From the NCBI GenBank assembly GCA_020026415.1, contig JAHHQL010000011.1:1-64000 (forward strand): a stretch of DNA of 64,000 bases. Reading direction: 5' to 3'. Under the pieces are notes generated by a model. The model worked only from the letters and a program-made list of their open reading frames with translations, had not been told where the DNA came from and did no database searches. The position numbers and the translations under genes were made by a program. Shown in pieces: positions 1 to 7,393 of the stretch (positions within the stretch are counted from its first letter, which is position 1; every line of letters begins with the position of its first letter). Source of the stretch: Alistipes sp. Lineage in GTDB: Bacteria; Bacteroidota; Bacteroidia; Bacteroidales; Rikenellaceae.

Positions 1-61
1 CCAGTACAGATAACTCCTCAAACCCTTCCCCGTGATCATCATATTGTTGTTCCATCCACAT
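1..61 (-). CDS. possible N-terminus of a gene running off the left edge
   Basis: An open frame starts at ATG 61 (second in-frame ATG at 55) on the minus strand and stays open for 20 codons to the window edge. The visible peptide is acidic (MWMEQQYDDHGEGFEEL...). No ribosome binding site or TAnnTTTG promoter stands in front of it, and I do not recognise the family. So short an open frame could be chance; the call rests only on its position at the edge in an otherwise gene-free stretch. Confidence 0.2.
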   Translation of the reverse strand, partial: MWMEQQYDDHGEGFEELSVL

Positions 62-237
62 GGATAGAAAATTGAAAGCAAATCACAACTCTTCAGACGA
101 ACGGGCTCAAAAACAACTTGCTATTTATATCGTCTAAAATATATCCGTAAAGTACAACATTCTCAATTATAACATCATCTGCTTTCAAACCGGCTTTACG
201 CTTCAAGACGCATTCGACCGACACTTTTAACAAAAGA
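62..237. other. AT-rich stretch without a supported gene
   Basis: This stretch lies beyond the 3' end and terminator of the tRNA-Gly gene and is visibly richer in A and T than the coding DNA that follows. On the minus strand an open frame of roughly 45 codons without an ATG ends with TGA near position 88; it could be a gene remnant or chance. No hairpin, repeat or promoter word was seen. Confidence 0.4.
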
Positions 238-267
238 AAGACATCGGCATGAATTTGCCGATGTCTT
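238..267 (-). terminator. intrinsic terminator of tRNA-Gly
   Basis: A 12-bp perfect stem (AAGACATCGGCA paired with TGCCGATGTCTT) closes a 6-base loop. On the minus strand it is followed by a T-rich run. It lies 20 bases after the tRNA 3' end, so it ends the tRNA transcript. Confidence 0.8.
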
Positions 268-286
268 GAAAAATAAAGTATTTACG

Positions 287-359
287 AGCGGAAAGCGGGA
301 CTCGAACCCGTGACCCTCAGCTTGGGAAGCTGATGCTCTACCAACTGAGCTACTTCCGC
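287..359 (-). tRNA. tRNA-Gly (anticodon CCC)
   Basis: The minus strand folds as a full cloverleaf: a 7-bp acceptor stem (GCGGAAG with CTTTCCGC closing, last pair G-U), a D-arm AGCTCAGTTGGTAGAGC, an anticodon stem TCAGC/GCTGA with loop TTCCCAA (anticodon CCC, Gly), and a T-loop GGTTCGAGTCCC. The discriminator base is U, as is usual for bacterial tRNA-Gly. CCA is not encoded. It has its own promoter (369-399) and terminator (238-267). Reading GGG codons is the expected role. Confidence 0.97.
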
Positions 360-368
360 ATTCGGCAA

Positions 369-399
369 CAAAGATAGGTCGATTTTTCGTGTCTTCCAA
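369..399 (-). promoter_or_regulatory. Bacteroidetes-type promoter for tRNA-Gly
   Basis: On the minus strand TTG (397-399) and TATCTTTG (369-376) are separated by 20 bases, matching the -33/-7 consensus of Bacteroidetes primary sigma factor. The expected start of transcription lies a few bases before the tRNA 5' end at 359, so the gene need not depend on read-through from the acyl-CoA ligase. Confidence 0.8.
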
Positions 400-425
400 C
401 TTTTTTGCCGCTCGTTTTTATATTT

Positions 426-2333
426 TCATGCAAGAATTTTCTTCAACGACTCCAAATTTCGAGGATTATCCACCTTGCGACCTTCGGGCGTGTAGAGATA
501 ATCAATGCGCTGCTTGAAATATTCCTCCACTTTGCCACGCACGATCTTCATGGTCGAATTGACCAGACCGTTCTGCTCGGTGAACGCCTCATCGACAATC
601 GCCAATCCCGCAGGCAACCAACGTTCGGGAAATTCGCCTGCGTAAACGCCCTTGCCGCGATAAGCCTCAATCTCGCCACCGAGGATCTCCGAAGCAACCC
701 GTGCCCACTCTTCCGAAGCCACACCCCGCGCATTCAATTCGCGACGCAACGCTTCCTTGTTCGGCACGACAATCGCACCCGTAAACGGAGACTGATTGTT
801 ATAGATCAAAATTTGATCTATGTAAGGCGATTTGTCGGCAATCGCCTCCTCCATACCCTCCGGACTGTATTTTTCACCATCCGATCCAATCAAAAGGCTC
901 TTGAAACGACCCAACACATAGAGGAAATCATCCTCCGACACGTAACCCATATCACCCGTGTGCAACCATCCGTCACGAACCGTGTCGGCCGATGCTTCGG
1001 GATTCTTCCAGTAACCTGTCATCACGTTTTCGCCCTTGATGACGATCTCACCCTTCACACCACGCGGTAATTCGTTTCCGTCCTCGTCCTCGATTCTCAA
1101 CTCCAACGGAGCGACGATCTTACCCGACGATCCGAAACGATGATATCCGTGTCCGGGCGCATTGCTCGAAATCACGGGCGTAGCCTCCGAAAGGCCGTAA
1201 CCTTGGAACATGGGAACGCCGATGGCATAGTAGAAACGCTGCAACTCCGAATCGAGCAACGCACCGCCACCGACAAAGAACTTCAACTCGCCGCCAAATG
1301 CCTGACGCACCTTGCGGAACAGAATGAGGTCGAACAACCCCACTACGGGTTTCAGCAGACATCTCCAACCCTTGCCTTTCGAGAATCCGTCCCCGTTGTA
1401 AATATAGGCGGTTTTCAACGCCACACGGAACAAAGCCTCGGCCATCTTGCCGCTCTTGTGGATCGACGACTCGATCCCTTTGCGGAAATTCTTGGCCAGC
1501 GCAGGCACCGACAACAGGAAATGAGGCTTCACCTCCTTGATGTTGAGCGGAATATTCTTCAAGGTCTCCATCGGGGTCTTGCCGATCTGCACCGTGGCAA
1601 CCGCTGCACCGCAGGCAATCATGATGTAGAAACCGACCACATGCGCAAAACAATGATCCAACGGCAGAATGATCAGCGTACGGAACCATGACGGGATGTC
1701 CATCAGCGAAAGCGACTGCTCGACATTGGCCGTATAGTTGCGGTGTGTCAGGATCACACCTTTCGGATCGGATGTCGTACCCGATGTGTAGGTGATCGTT
1801 GCAATATCGTCATTTACCAAAGCCGCCGCACGATCCAACAACTCCGGACGATGTTCGGGCAGATATTCGCGACCCAGACGCTTCAACGTGCCGTAGGCGA
1901 TCTCGTCATTTTCGAGCGGAATACTGCCGAAAACGATGATGTTCCTGACCAACGGCAACTGCTCGCGGATACGGCGGATTTTGGGCAACTGCTGCTTCGA
2001 CACAAAAATGGTCGAAACCTCGGCATGATGCAGACGGAACAACAGATCGTTCGACTCCTCCAACTTCACCGACAGCGGCACACTGATCGCACCCGCATAG
2101 AACATACCCAATTCGGAGATGATCCACGCATTGCTGCCTTCGGCCAGAATTGCGATTTTGTCTTTGGGCTGAACGCCGAGCGACATCAGACCCGCACCCA
2201 CTTCCAACGCCTGCTCCTTGGTTTCGGCGTAGGTCGTCGGTTGAAATTCGTGATGACGTTTCTCCAAAAGAAACGTCTTTTTGCCATATTTTGCGACCGA
2301 TTCTTCAAACAGGTCGATAATTGTTCTTTTCAT
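426..2333 (-). CDS. long-chain acyl-CoA synthetase (AMP-forming)
   Basis: Activates fatty acids with ATP and CoA to acyl-CoA through an acyl-adenylate. The 635-residue protein has the AMP-binding family signatures in order: YTSGTTSDPKG at 182-192 (phosphate loop), GYGLSEATP at 378-386, GWLHTGD at 455-461, and the hinge region GRFKSLLIGSDGEKYSP from 475. The C-terminal part is complete. No membrane segment is obvious. The length fits the long-chain (FadD/FAA-type) branch; chain-length preference cannot be read from sequence. It starts 3 bases after lepA ends, so the two genes form one transcript. No terminator is seen before the tRNA promoter downstream. Confidence 0.92.
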   Translation of the reverse strand: MKRTIIDLFEESVAKYGKKTFLLEKRHHEFQPTTYAETKEQALEVGAGLMSLGVQPKDKIAILAEGSNAWIISELGMFYAGAISVPLSVKLEESNDLLFRLHHAEVSTIFVSKQQLPKIRRIREQLPLVRNIIVFGSIPLENDEIAYGTLKRLGREYLPEHRPELLDRAAALVNDDIATITYTSGTTSDPKGVILTHRNYTANVEQSLSLMDIPSWFRTLIILPLDHCFAHVVGFYIMIACGAAVATVQIGKTPMETLKNIPLNIKEVKPHFLLSVPALAKNFRKGIESSIHKSGKMAEALFRVALKTAYIYNGDGFSKGKGWRCLLKPVVGLFDLILFRKVRQAFGGELKFFVGGGALLDSELQRFYYAIGVPMFQGYGLSEATPVISSNAPGHGYHRFGSSGKIVAPLELRIEDEDGNELPRGVKGEIVIKGENVMTGYWKNPEASADTVRDGWLHTGDMGYVSEDDFLYVLGRFKSLLIGSDGEKYSPEGMEEAIADKSPYIDQILIYNNQSPFTGAIVVPNKEALRRELNARGVASEEWARVASEILGGEIEAYRGKGVYAGEFPERWLPAGLAIVDEAFTEQNGLVNSTMKIVRGKVEEYFKQRIDYLYTPEGRKVDNPRNLESLKKILA

Positions 2334-2336
2334 CTC

Positions 2337-4127
2337 TTAATCCATTTTCAACACGGCAAGGAATGCCGACTGCGGAACCTCCACATTACCGATCTGACGC
2401 ATACGTTTCTTACCCTTCTTCTGCTTTTCGAGCAATTTGCGCTTACGCGAAATGTCACCGCCGTAACACTTCGCCGTCACATCCTTACGCACGGCTTTGA
2501 CCGTTTCGCGGGCGATGATCTTGGCACCGATGGCAGCCTGAATGGCAATATCGAACTGCTGACGCGGGATCAGTTCCTTCAATTTCTCGCACATCTTGCG
2601 TCCGAAATCATAGGCATGATCGGCATAGATCAGCGACGAAAGCGCATCGACAGGCTCGGAGTTCAACAGAATATCGAGTTTTACGAGTTTCGAAGGTTGG
2701 TATCCCGTGCGGTGATAATCGAACGAGGCGTAACCCTTAGAAATACTCTTCAGTTTATCGTAGAAGTCAAAAACGATCTCCGACAACGGCATATCGAAAT
2801 TCACTTCGACACGATCGGTCGTGATGTAGGTCTGATTTTTCATCGTGCCTCGCTTGTCAATGCACAACTTGAGGACATTGCCCAAAAAATCGGTCTTGGT
2901 AATAATCTGCGCCAAGATGTACGGTTCTTCGATCGAAGCGATCTTCGTCACTTCGGGCAATCCCGACGGGTTGTGTACCTCGACGACCTCTCCCGAAGTC
3001 GTCGTGATGCGGTACGACACATTCGGCACGGTCGTGATCACATCCATGTCAAATTCACGGTACAGACGCTCCTGAATGATCTCCATGTGCAACAGCCCAA
3101 GGAATCCGCAACGGAATCCGAATCCCAATGCCAGAGAACTCTCAGGCTCGAACGTCAGCGAGGCATCGTTCAACTGCAATTTCTCAAGCGAAGCACGCAG
3201 ATCCTCATACTGGTCGGCCTCTACGGGATAAACGCCCGCAAACACCATCGGCTTCACATCCTCGAAACCGGCAATGGCCGTATGGGCGGGATTTGCCGTC
3301 GAGATGATCGTATCGCCGACCTTTACCTCCGACGAAGTCTTGATACCCGAACAGATGTAACCCACATCGCCTGCACAAATCTCCTTCGTGGGCTGCATTT
3401 TGAGTTTCAGCACACCGACCTCATCGGCATCATACTCACTCCCCGTATTGAAAAACTTGACGTGTTCCCCTTTGCGCAACTTACCGTTGAAGACGCGGAA
3501 ATAAGCGATGATACCGCGAAACGGGTTGAACACCGAATCGAAGATCAAGGCCTGAAGCGGCTCATTCTCGTCACCTTCGGGCGCAGGGATCCGCGCCACG
3601 ATGGCTTCCAGAATATCTTCGACACCCTCGCCCGTCTTACCCGATGCAAGGAGGATGTCCTCCGGTTCGCAACCGATCAGATCCACCACCTGATCCTTCA
3701 CCTCATCGACCATCGACGAAGGCATGTCGATCTTGTTCAGCACGGGGATGATCTCCAGATCGTGACCCAAAGCCAGATAGAGGTTCGAGATGGTCTGAGC
3801 CTGAATACCCTGCGTCGAATCGACAACCAAAAGGGCTCCCTCACACGAAGCGATGGCACGAGACACCTCATATGAGAAATCAACGTGTCCCGGAGTATCA
3901 ATCAGATTGAGTTTGTATTTTTCACCGTTCCGAGCCGTATATTCCATCTGAATGGCGTGGCTCTTGATGGTGATACCTTTTTCGCGCTCCAGTTCCATGT
4001 CATCGAGCACCTGTGCTTGCATCTCGCGCTGATTCAGGGTGTTTGTCTTTTCCAGCAAACGATCGGCAAGCGTAGATTTACCGTGGTCGATATGGGCGAT
4101 GATGCAGAAGTTGCGTATATTTTTCAT
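2337..4127 (-). CDS. lepA: elongation factor 4 (LepA), ribosome back-translocase GTPase
   Basis: A 596-residue translational GTPase of the normal LepA length (about 600). The GTPase motifs are AHIDHGKS at 11-18 and DTPGHVDF, followed by NKIDMPS. The C-terminal LepA-specific domain ends with the basic tail ISRKRKLLEKQKKGKKRM that enters the ribosome. It acts on stalled or mis-translocated ribosomes in the cytoplasm. The start ATG at 4127 lies 21 bases downstream of a good promoter (4148-4177). The acyl-CoA synthetase gene follows after 3 bases; whether that pairing has functional meaning is unknown. Confidence 0.98.
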   Translation of the reverse strand: MKNIRNFCIIAHIDHGKSTLADRLLEKTNTLNQREMQAQVLDDMELEREKGITIKSHAIQMEYTARNGEKYKLNLIDTPGHVDFSYEVSRAIASCEGALLVVDSTQGIQAQTISNLYLALGHDLEIIPVLNKIDMPSSMVDEVKDQVVDLIGCEPEDILLASGKTGEGVEDILEAIVARIPAPEGDENEPLQALIFDSVFNPFRGIIAYFRVFNGKLRKGEHVKFFNTGSEYDADEVGVLKLKMQPTKEICAGDVGYICSGIKTSSEVKVGDTIISTANPAHTAIAGFEDVKPMVFAGVYPVEADQYEDLRASLEKLQLNDASLTFEPESSLALGFGFRCGFLGLLHMEIIQERLYREFDMDVITTVPNVSYRITTTSGEVVEVHNPSGLPEVTKIASIEEPYILAQIITKTDFLGNVLKLCIDKRGTMKNQTYITTDRVEVNFDMPLSEIVFDFYDKLKSISKGYASFDYHRTGYQPSKLVKLDILLNSEPVDALSSLIYADHAYDFGRKMCEKLKELIPRQQFDIAIQAAIGAKIIARETVKAVRKDVTAKCYGGDISRKRKLLEKQKKGKKRMRQIGNVEVPQSAFLAVLKMD

Positions 4128-4147
4128 AGTCTGTTTTTAAATGTGCG

Positions 4148-4177
4148 CAAATATACGAAATTACCCGCAAAAAACAA
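4148..4177 (-). promoter_or_regulatory. promoter of lepA
   Basis: On the minus strand TTG (4175-4177) is followed after 19 bases by TATATTTG (4148-4155), a full match to the Bacteroidetes -33/-7 pattern. The leader to the lepA ATG would be about 15-18 bases. Confidence 0.75.
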
Positions 4178-4184
4178 TAACACA

Positions 4185-4213
4185 AAAGGTGCCGCAATCC
4201 ATACGGCACCTTT
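4185..4213 (-). terminator. terminator of the ORP-like operon
   Basis: A 10-bp perfect stem (AAAGGTGCCG with CGGCACCTTT) closes a 9-base loop between the end of the second ATPase gene (4241) and the lepA promoter. On the minus strand a T-rich run follows. Confidence 0.75.
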
Positions 4214-4240
4214 ATTCATTTTTCCGACCGGGAAACAGTC

Positions 4241-5107
4241 TTATCCCAAAATCTTCGGAAAAGCCTTTTTCAAACGATACGAACACTCCGACAAGGGGGC
4301 ATATTCGACAATGCTCCGACAATTCAACTGCGCCATGACCATCTCCTTCGAAAAAGGCAATTCGGCAATAACTTCCAATCCGTTTTCACGACAGAACCTT
4401 CCGATTTCCAATCGGTTATTTTCGTTAATGTCAGCCTTGTTTATCACCACCAAAATATCCTTGCAAAATTCCGATGCCACCTTCCGGGCACGCCGCAAAT
4501 CCGACATTCCCGACAATGTGGGTTCAGCCACAATCACCACGCGATCCATTCCCGTGACGGTAGATAAGACGGGACAGCCGATCCCCGGAGGGCCGTCCAA
4601 AATCTGCACGCCGATTCCTTGCTTCTCAGCCTCGCGGTCGGCCTCCTCGCGCAAACGGGCAATCATCTTACCCGAATTATCGTCACCCGGACAGAGATTT
4701 CCATGTACCATCACCCCGTGCGCAAAGTCGCTGACAAAAACCTCACTGCGCTCCACTTCGCGCAGCGTAATTGCCTGCCGTCCGCAAATCCGCACGCACA
4801 GTCCGCACGCCTCGCACGCCAATTCGTCACCCACCGCCACGCGCTCTTCATTGAGCCGCAAAGCACCGTAACGACACCGCTCGACACACAGTCCGCAACC
4901 GATGCAACGATTCTTGTCGATGATCAACTCATCGCCCGATGCGAACCGCCCCTCAACACGCACCCGATGCTCGAAAAGCAACGGCAGATTCGAGGCATCG
5001 ACATCACAATCGACCGCCACGACCCGATCCGCCAGCGAGATCAAGGCCGCCGTGACGCTCGATTTTCCGCTTCCGCCCTTTCCGCTAATTACGGCAATCT
5101 TCTTCAT
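4241..5107 (-). CDS. MinD-type P-loop ATPase with inserted two-cluster ferredoxin domain (second copy)
   Basis: This 288-residue cytoplasmic protein opens with the deviant Walker A motif GKGGSGKS (9-16) of the MinD/Mrp/NifH class. Inserted in the ATPase fold is a ferredoxin module with CX2CX2CX3C motifs at C68/C71/C74/C78 and C98/C101/C104/C108, enough for two [4Fe-4S] clusters. A DGPPGIGCPV segment corresponds to the Walker B region. The ATG at 5107 was preferred to upstream non-homologous starts because GKGGxGKS must sit near the N-terminus. It overlaps the preceding paralogous gene by 23 bases, which implies translational coupling. It is the last gene of the DUF134 operon. Family role: nucleotide-driven assembly or delivery of metal clusters; the exact client is unknown. 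Confidence 0.88.
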   Translation of the reverse strand: MKKIAVISGKGGSGKSSVTAALISLADRVVAVDCDVDASNLPLLFEHRVRVEGRFASGDELIIDKNRCIGCGLCVERCRYGALRLNEERVAVGDELACEACGLCVRICGRQAITLREVERSEVFVSDFAHGVMVHGNLCPGDDNSGKMIARLREEADREAEKQGIGVQILDGPPGIGCPVLSTVTGMDRVVIVAEPTLSGMSDLRRARKVASEFCKDILVVINKADINENNRLEIGRFCRENGLEVIAELPFSKEMVMAQLNCRSIVEYAPLSECSYRLKKAFPKILG

Positions 5108-5957
5108 GGCGCACAATTTTTTGATACAAACTACGGAACACCCGCTCCATTTCGGGCATCCGATCAATGACAAGTTTTCCGCCCGAATACAACGAAGCGA
5201 CCTCTTTCGAATAAGGAATCTCCGCCAGAAGTTCGATTTCTTCCGCCTGCAACCAACACCGCAGGGTATCATCACCCAAGTCGGCACGATTAATCACCAC
5301 AGAGAAGGGTTTTCCCATACGGCGCAACACATCGACCGTATGGCGCAAGTCGCTCAATCCGAACGGTGTAGGCTCGGTGATGAGGATCACCCGATCCGCC
5401 TCTTTCACCGTATTGACAAACGGACACGAACACCCCGGCGGAGCATCCAGAATCAGAATGTCCGCCTCAAATTTTCCGGCACTCCGTACCGCCTCGCGAA
5501 TAACCCCGACGGGCGAATGCCGCCCCTCGTCCAAACGCGCCTCGTACAGTGCCGCATCTTTGCCGCAATCGTAAGCCGTCACCCGCCCGACACGCTTCCA
5601 ACCCTCGCGGATCGCCTCTTCGGGACACTCGTCCAGACACGCACCGCACCCGTGGCACAAGTCGCCCAAAAGACGGATGTACCCCAACTGCGGCAGGCAC
5701 GTGATGGCATGGAAGGCGCAATTTCGCGCACACAGCCCGCACTTCACGCACCGCTCCGTGTCGATTTCGGGACACAAAACCTTCACCTCATGCCTTTTCC
5801 GCTCCTCGCCCCTTACAAACACCACATCGTTCGGCACCTCGGCATCGCAATCAACCATTGCGACCCGAAGTCCCTCACGACGAATCAGCGCGAAGAGGTT
5901 CGTGGAAAGGAATGTTTTGCCGGTTCCTCCCTTACCGCTTGCGATTGCGATTTTCAT
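5085..5957 (-). CDS. MinD-type P-loop ATPase with inserted two-cluster ferredoxin domain (first copy)
   Basis: A 290-residue paralogue of the next gene. Walker A GKGGTGKT lies at 8-15, the switch Asp in VDCDAE at 36-40, and the inserted ferredoxin carries C70/C73/C76/C80 and C101/C104/C107/C111. It differs from its partner in the Walker B region, which reads DAPPGCSCPF (171-180) with a closely spaced Cys pair that could hold a labile cluster between subunits. Proteins of this type are found in pairs next to NifX/ORP-like genes in anaerobes. The gene begins one base into the stop of the preceding NifX-like gene (TAATG junction), so the operon is tightly coupled. A pair of non-identical subunits suggests a heterodimer; that is inference. 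Confidence 0.88.
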   Translation of the reverse strand: MKIAIASGKGGTGKTFLSTNLFALIRREGLRVAMVDCDAEVPNDVVFVRGEERKRHEVKVLCPEIDTERCVKCGLCARNCAFHAITCLPQLGYIRLLGDLCHGCGACLDECPEEAIREGWKRVGRVTAYDCGKDAALYEARLDEGRHSPVGVIREAVRSAGKFEADILILDAPPGCSCPFVNTVKEADRVILITEPTPFGLSDLRHTVDVLRRMGKPFSVVINRADLGDDTLRCWLQAEEIELLAEIPYSKEVASLYSGGKLVIDRMPEMERVFRSLYQKIVRHEEDCRN

Positions 5958-6295
5958 TAATGGTCACACGAATTTGCACCCGTCTGAAGCGTACCCTCAA
6001 GATAAGCCTCCACCACCTTGCGCGGTTCCCATGCAGGCCCGCCTACGATGTAAGCCACGCCCTGCTCGTCGAACAGGTTGCGGGCACGCTGACCCATACC
6101 GCCACCGATCACCAGCTCGGCACCCTGAGCCTTCACCCATTTGGGATACAACCCCGGCTCGTGTTCGGGAGGAGTCTGCATACGCTCGCTGAGGATCTTA
6201 CCCGATTCGGTCTCGGCAAAATAGAAAATCTCGCAATGTCCGAAATGCGAACTCAATACTCCCGCAGTTACGGGAACAGCAATAGTCTTTTTCAT
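5957..6295 (-). CDS. small NifX/NifB-C/ORP-family metal-cofactor protein (A)
   Basis: A 112-residue protein of the dinitrogenase iron-molybdenum cofactor (NifX/NafY) fold, the family that also contains Desulfovibrio Orange Protein. Visible family features are the beta-strand start KTIAVPVTAG, the HFGHCE motif with H17, H20 and C21, and the glycine-rich GGGMGQRA. A Cys and His sit at the extreme C-terminus (NSCDH). Its size matches free-standing cofactor carriers, not the large NifB fusion. With no nitrogenase genes nearby, the cofactor is probably not FeMo-co. It lies 22 bases after its sister gene and overlaps the first ATPase by one base. Confidence 0.85.
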   Translation of the reverse strand: MKKTIAVPVTAGVLSSHFGHCEIFYFAETESGKILSERMQTPPEHEPGLYPKWVKAQGAELVIGGGMGQRARNLFDEQGVAYIVGGPAWEPRKVVEAYLEGTLQTGANSCDH

Positions 6296-6317
6296 GATTT
6301 TATGATTTTTTGGTTCT

Positions 6318-6635
6318 TTACTCGTTTTGCATCAGGGCGATCAACTCGCCGACCGTTTTTTCTTCCTTTACAATGACCATCTGAATGTTCAGATCCTCAA
6401 GCATCGACTTGATCTTGAATCCGAACTCGCCCGAAATGATCTTCTCCGCGCCACGGTTTGCCACGATGGCGACGGCCGCAGGACCCGCACCTTCGGGGGC
6501 ATCCTTGGCCGAATTTTCTACGAACTCCACCTCACGAGTACAGGTATCGTACAGGGCAAAACAAGCACAGCGTCCGAAACGCTCGTCGATCAACGACTCG
6601 GTGGTATTACCACGCGAAGTAATGGCTACTTTCAT
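6318..6635 (-). CDS. small NifX/NifB-C/ORP-family metal-cofactor protein (B)
   Basis: A 105-residue member of the same NifX-like fold as the next gene but clearly diverged. It begins MKVAITSRG and has DERFGRCACFALYD with C23 and C25 where the sister has HFGHC, so the possible metal ligands differ between the two copies. The rest (VANRGAEKIISGEFGFKIKS and so on) fits the alternating strand-helix pattern of the family. It starts 3 bases after DUF134 ends. The two proteins may carry different clusters or form a heteromer; the sequence cannot decide. Confidence 0.83.
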   Translation of the reverse strand: MKVAITSRGNTTESLIDERFGRCACFALYDTCTREVEFVENSAKDAPEGAGPAAVAIVANRGAEKIISGEFGFKIKSMLEDLNIQMVIVKEEKTVGELIALMQNE

Positions 6636-6638
6636 ATT

Positions 6639-7145
6639 TTATCTGTTTTCGTTGTTGTTTCCGACAAAGGGGGCTTTGCGTCCTTTGCGTTTGCAGCAGG
6701 GTTTTACGGACACGCAATCCGTCTTCAGATCCTGCTCGGTGGCAAGTCGGCAGGCGTGAATATCACGACTTCCGCACAGGGCACACTCGTCGGGATGCGC
6801 CTTGTCCGCCGAAAAAATCGCATGACACCGCCCGCACTCGAACCACGAACCGTCCAACTCGACTTTCCCGCCCTCGACAATGATCTGACGTCCCTCGACG
6901 AATGCCTTGGCAATCTTCTCGCGGGCATGGATATAGATGCGCGTGAAGGTCGGACGCGACACCCCCATCACCTCGGCAGCCTCACATTGCGTATGCTTTT
7001 CGTAGTCGTTCAGACGGATAGACTCGTATTCCTCATAAAACAGGAATACGGGCTCCTTGTCCGACACCGCATCGCCATAGGGCTTGAATCCCGAAACAGC
7101 GGGCATAAAGGATATTTTGCGAATATTCTTAGGTCTTCCCTTCAT
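6639..7145 (-). CDS. DUF134-family helix-turn-helix regulator with C-terminal zinc-ribbon-like motif
   Basis: 168 residues. The N-terminal part (GRPKNIRKI...) and the helix-turn-helix around residues 45-80 (CEAAEVMGVSRPTFTRIYIHAREKI, split here by its turn) match the DUF134 family, whose HTH resembles sigma region 4. The C-terminal half has C104/C107 and C121/C124 in a zinc-ribbon arrangement, then further Cys at 132, 144, 150 and 151 and a basic tail, so metal or redox sensing is plausible. The ATG at 7145 is chosen because MKGRPKNIRK is the family start. It is first in the operon and directly downstream of a palindrome in the promoter spacer, the classic layout of an autoregulated repressor. 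Confidence 0.85.
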   Translation of the reverse strand: MKGRPKNIRKISFMPAVSGFKPYGDAVSDKEPVFLFYEEYESIRLNDYEKHTQCEAAEVMGVSRPTFTRIYIHAREKIAKAFVEGRQIIVEGGKVELDGSWFECGRCHAIFSADKAHPDECALCGSRDIHACRLATEQDLKTDCVSVKPCCKRKGRKAPFVGNNNENR

Positions 7146-7208
7146 GTTTTTTATGTAAAACACCGGTCACAAACCGGAAATAATGCCACAAAGTTTTTTT
7201 ACACGCTG

Positions 7209-7239
7209 CAAATATATGAACAATAGTTCATAATTGCAA
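7209..7239 (-). promoter_or_regulatory. promoter of the DUF134 operon with operator-like palindrome in its spacer
   Basis: On the minus strand TTGC (7236-7239) and TATATTTG (7209-7216) form a -33/-7 pair 19 bases apart. The spacer holds the perfect inverted repeat TATGAAC-N4-GTTCATA (7215-7232), flanked by outer TGCAA (7207-7211) and TTGCA (7234-7238). A dimeric protein bound here would block RNA polymerase. The downstream DUF134 protein is the obvious candidate ligand. Confidence 0.75.
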
Positions 7240-7324
7240 GCGTTTTTTTACAACTCCCGCCCCGCAAGAAAAAGGAATCCGTTTCGCAACAATTTTTCGG
7301 GAAGGATATTCAGGCAGATTTGTA

Positions 7325-7355
7325 TTGTAAAAACCTTATTAAATACGTATCTTTG
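7325..7355 (+). promoter_or_regulatory. promoter of pheT
   Basis: TTG (7325-7327) and TATCTTTG (7348-7355) are 20 bases apart, a full Bacteroidetes consensus. The leader to the pheT ATG at 7394 would be about 33 bases. Confidence 0.75.
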
Positions 7356-7393
7356 CACGTTATTGTTTTAGAACGTACAAATATTACGATATA

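Noticed and set aside
1743..3875. Long open frame (710 codons) on the plus strand opposite lepA and the acyl-CoA ligase
   Set aside because: It is the antisense shadow of two clear genes, has a composition rich in His, Arg and Gln typical of shadows, and shows no family motif.
4241..5287. Longer second ATPase starting inside the first ATPase gene
   Set aside because: The extra 60 residues have no homology and would displace the Walker A motif from the N-terminus; the ATG at 5107 fits the family.
4241..7145. Nitrogenase or nitrogen-fixation cluster
   Set aside because: The NifX-like and MinD-like genes invite this label, but no nifH, nifD, nifK, nifE, nifN or full nifB is in the window.
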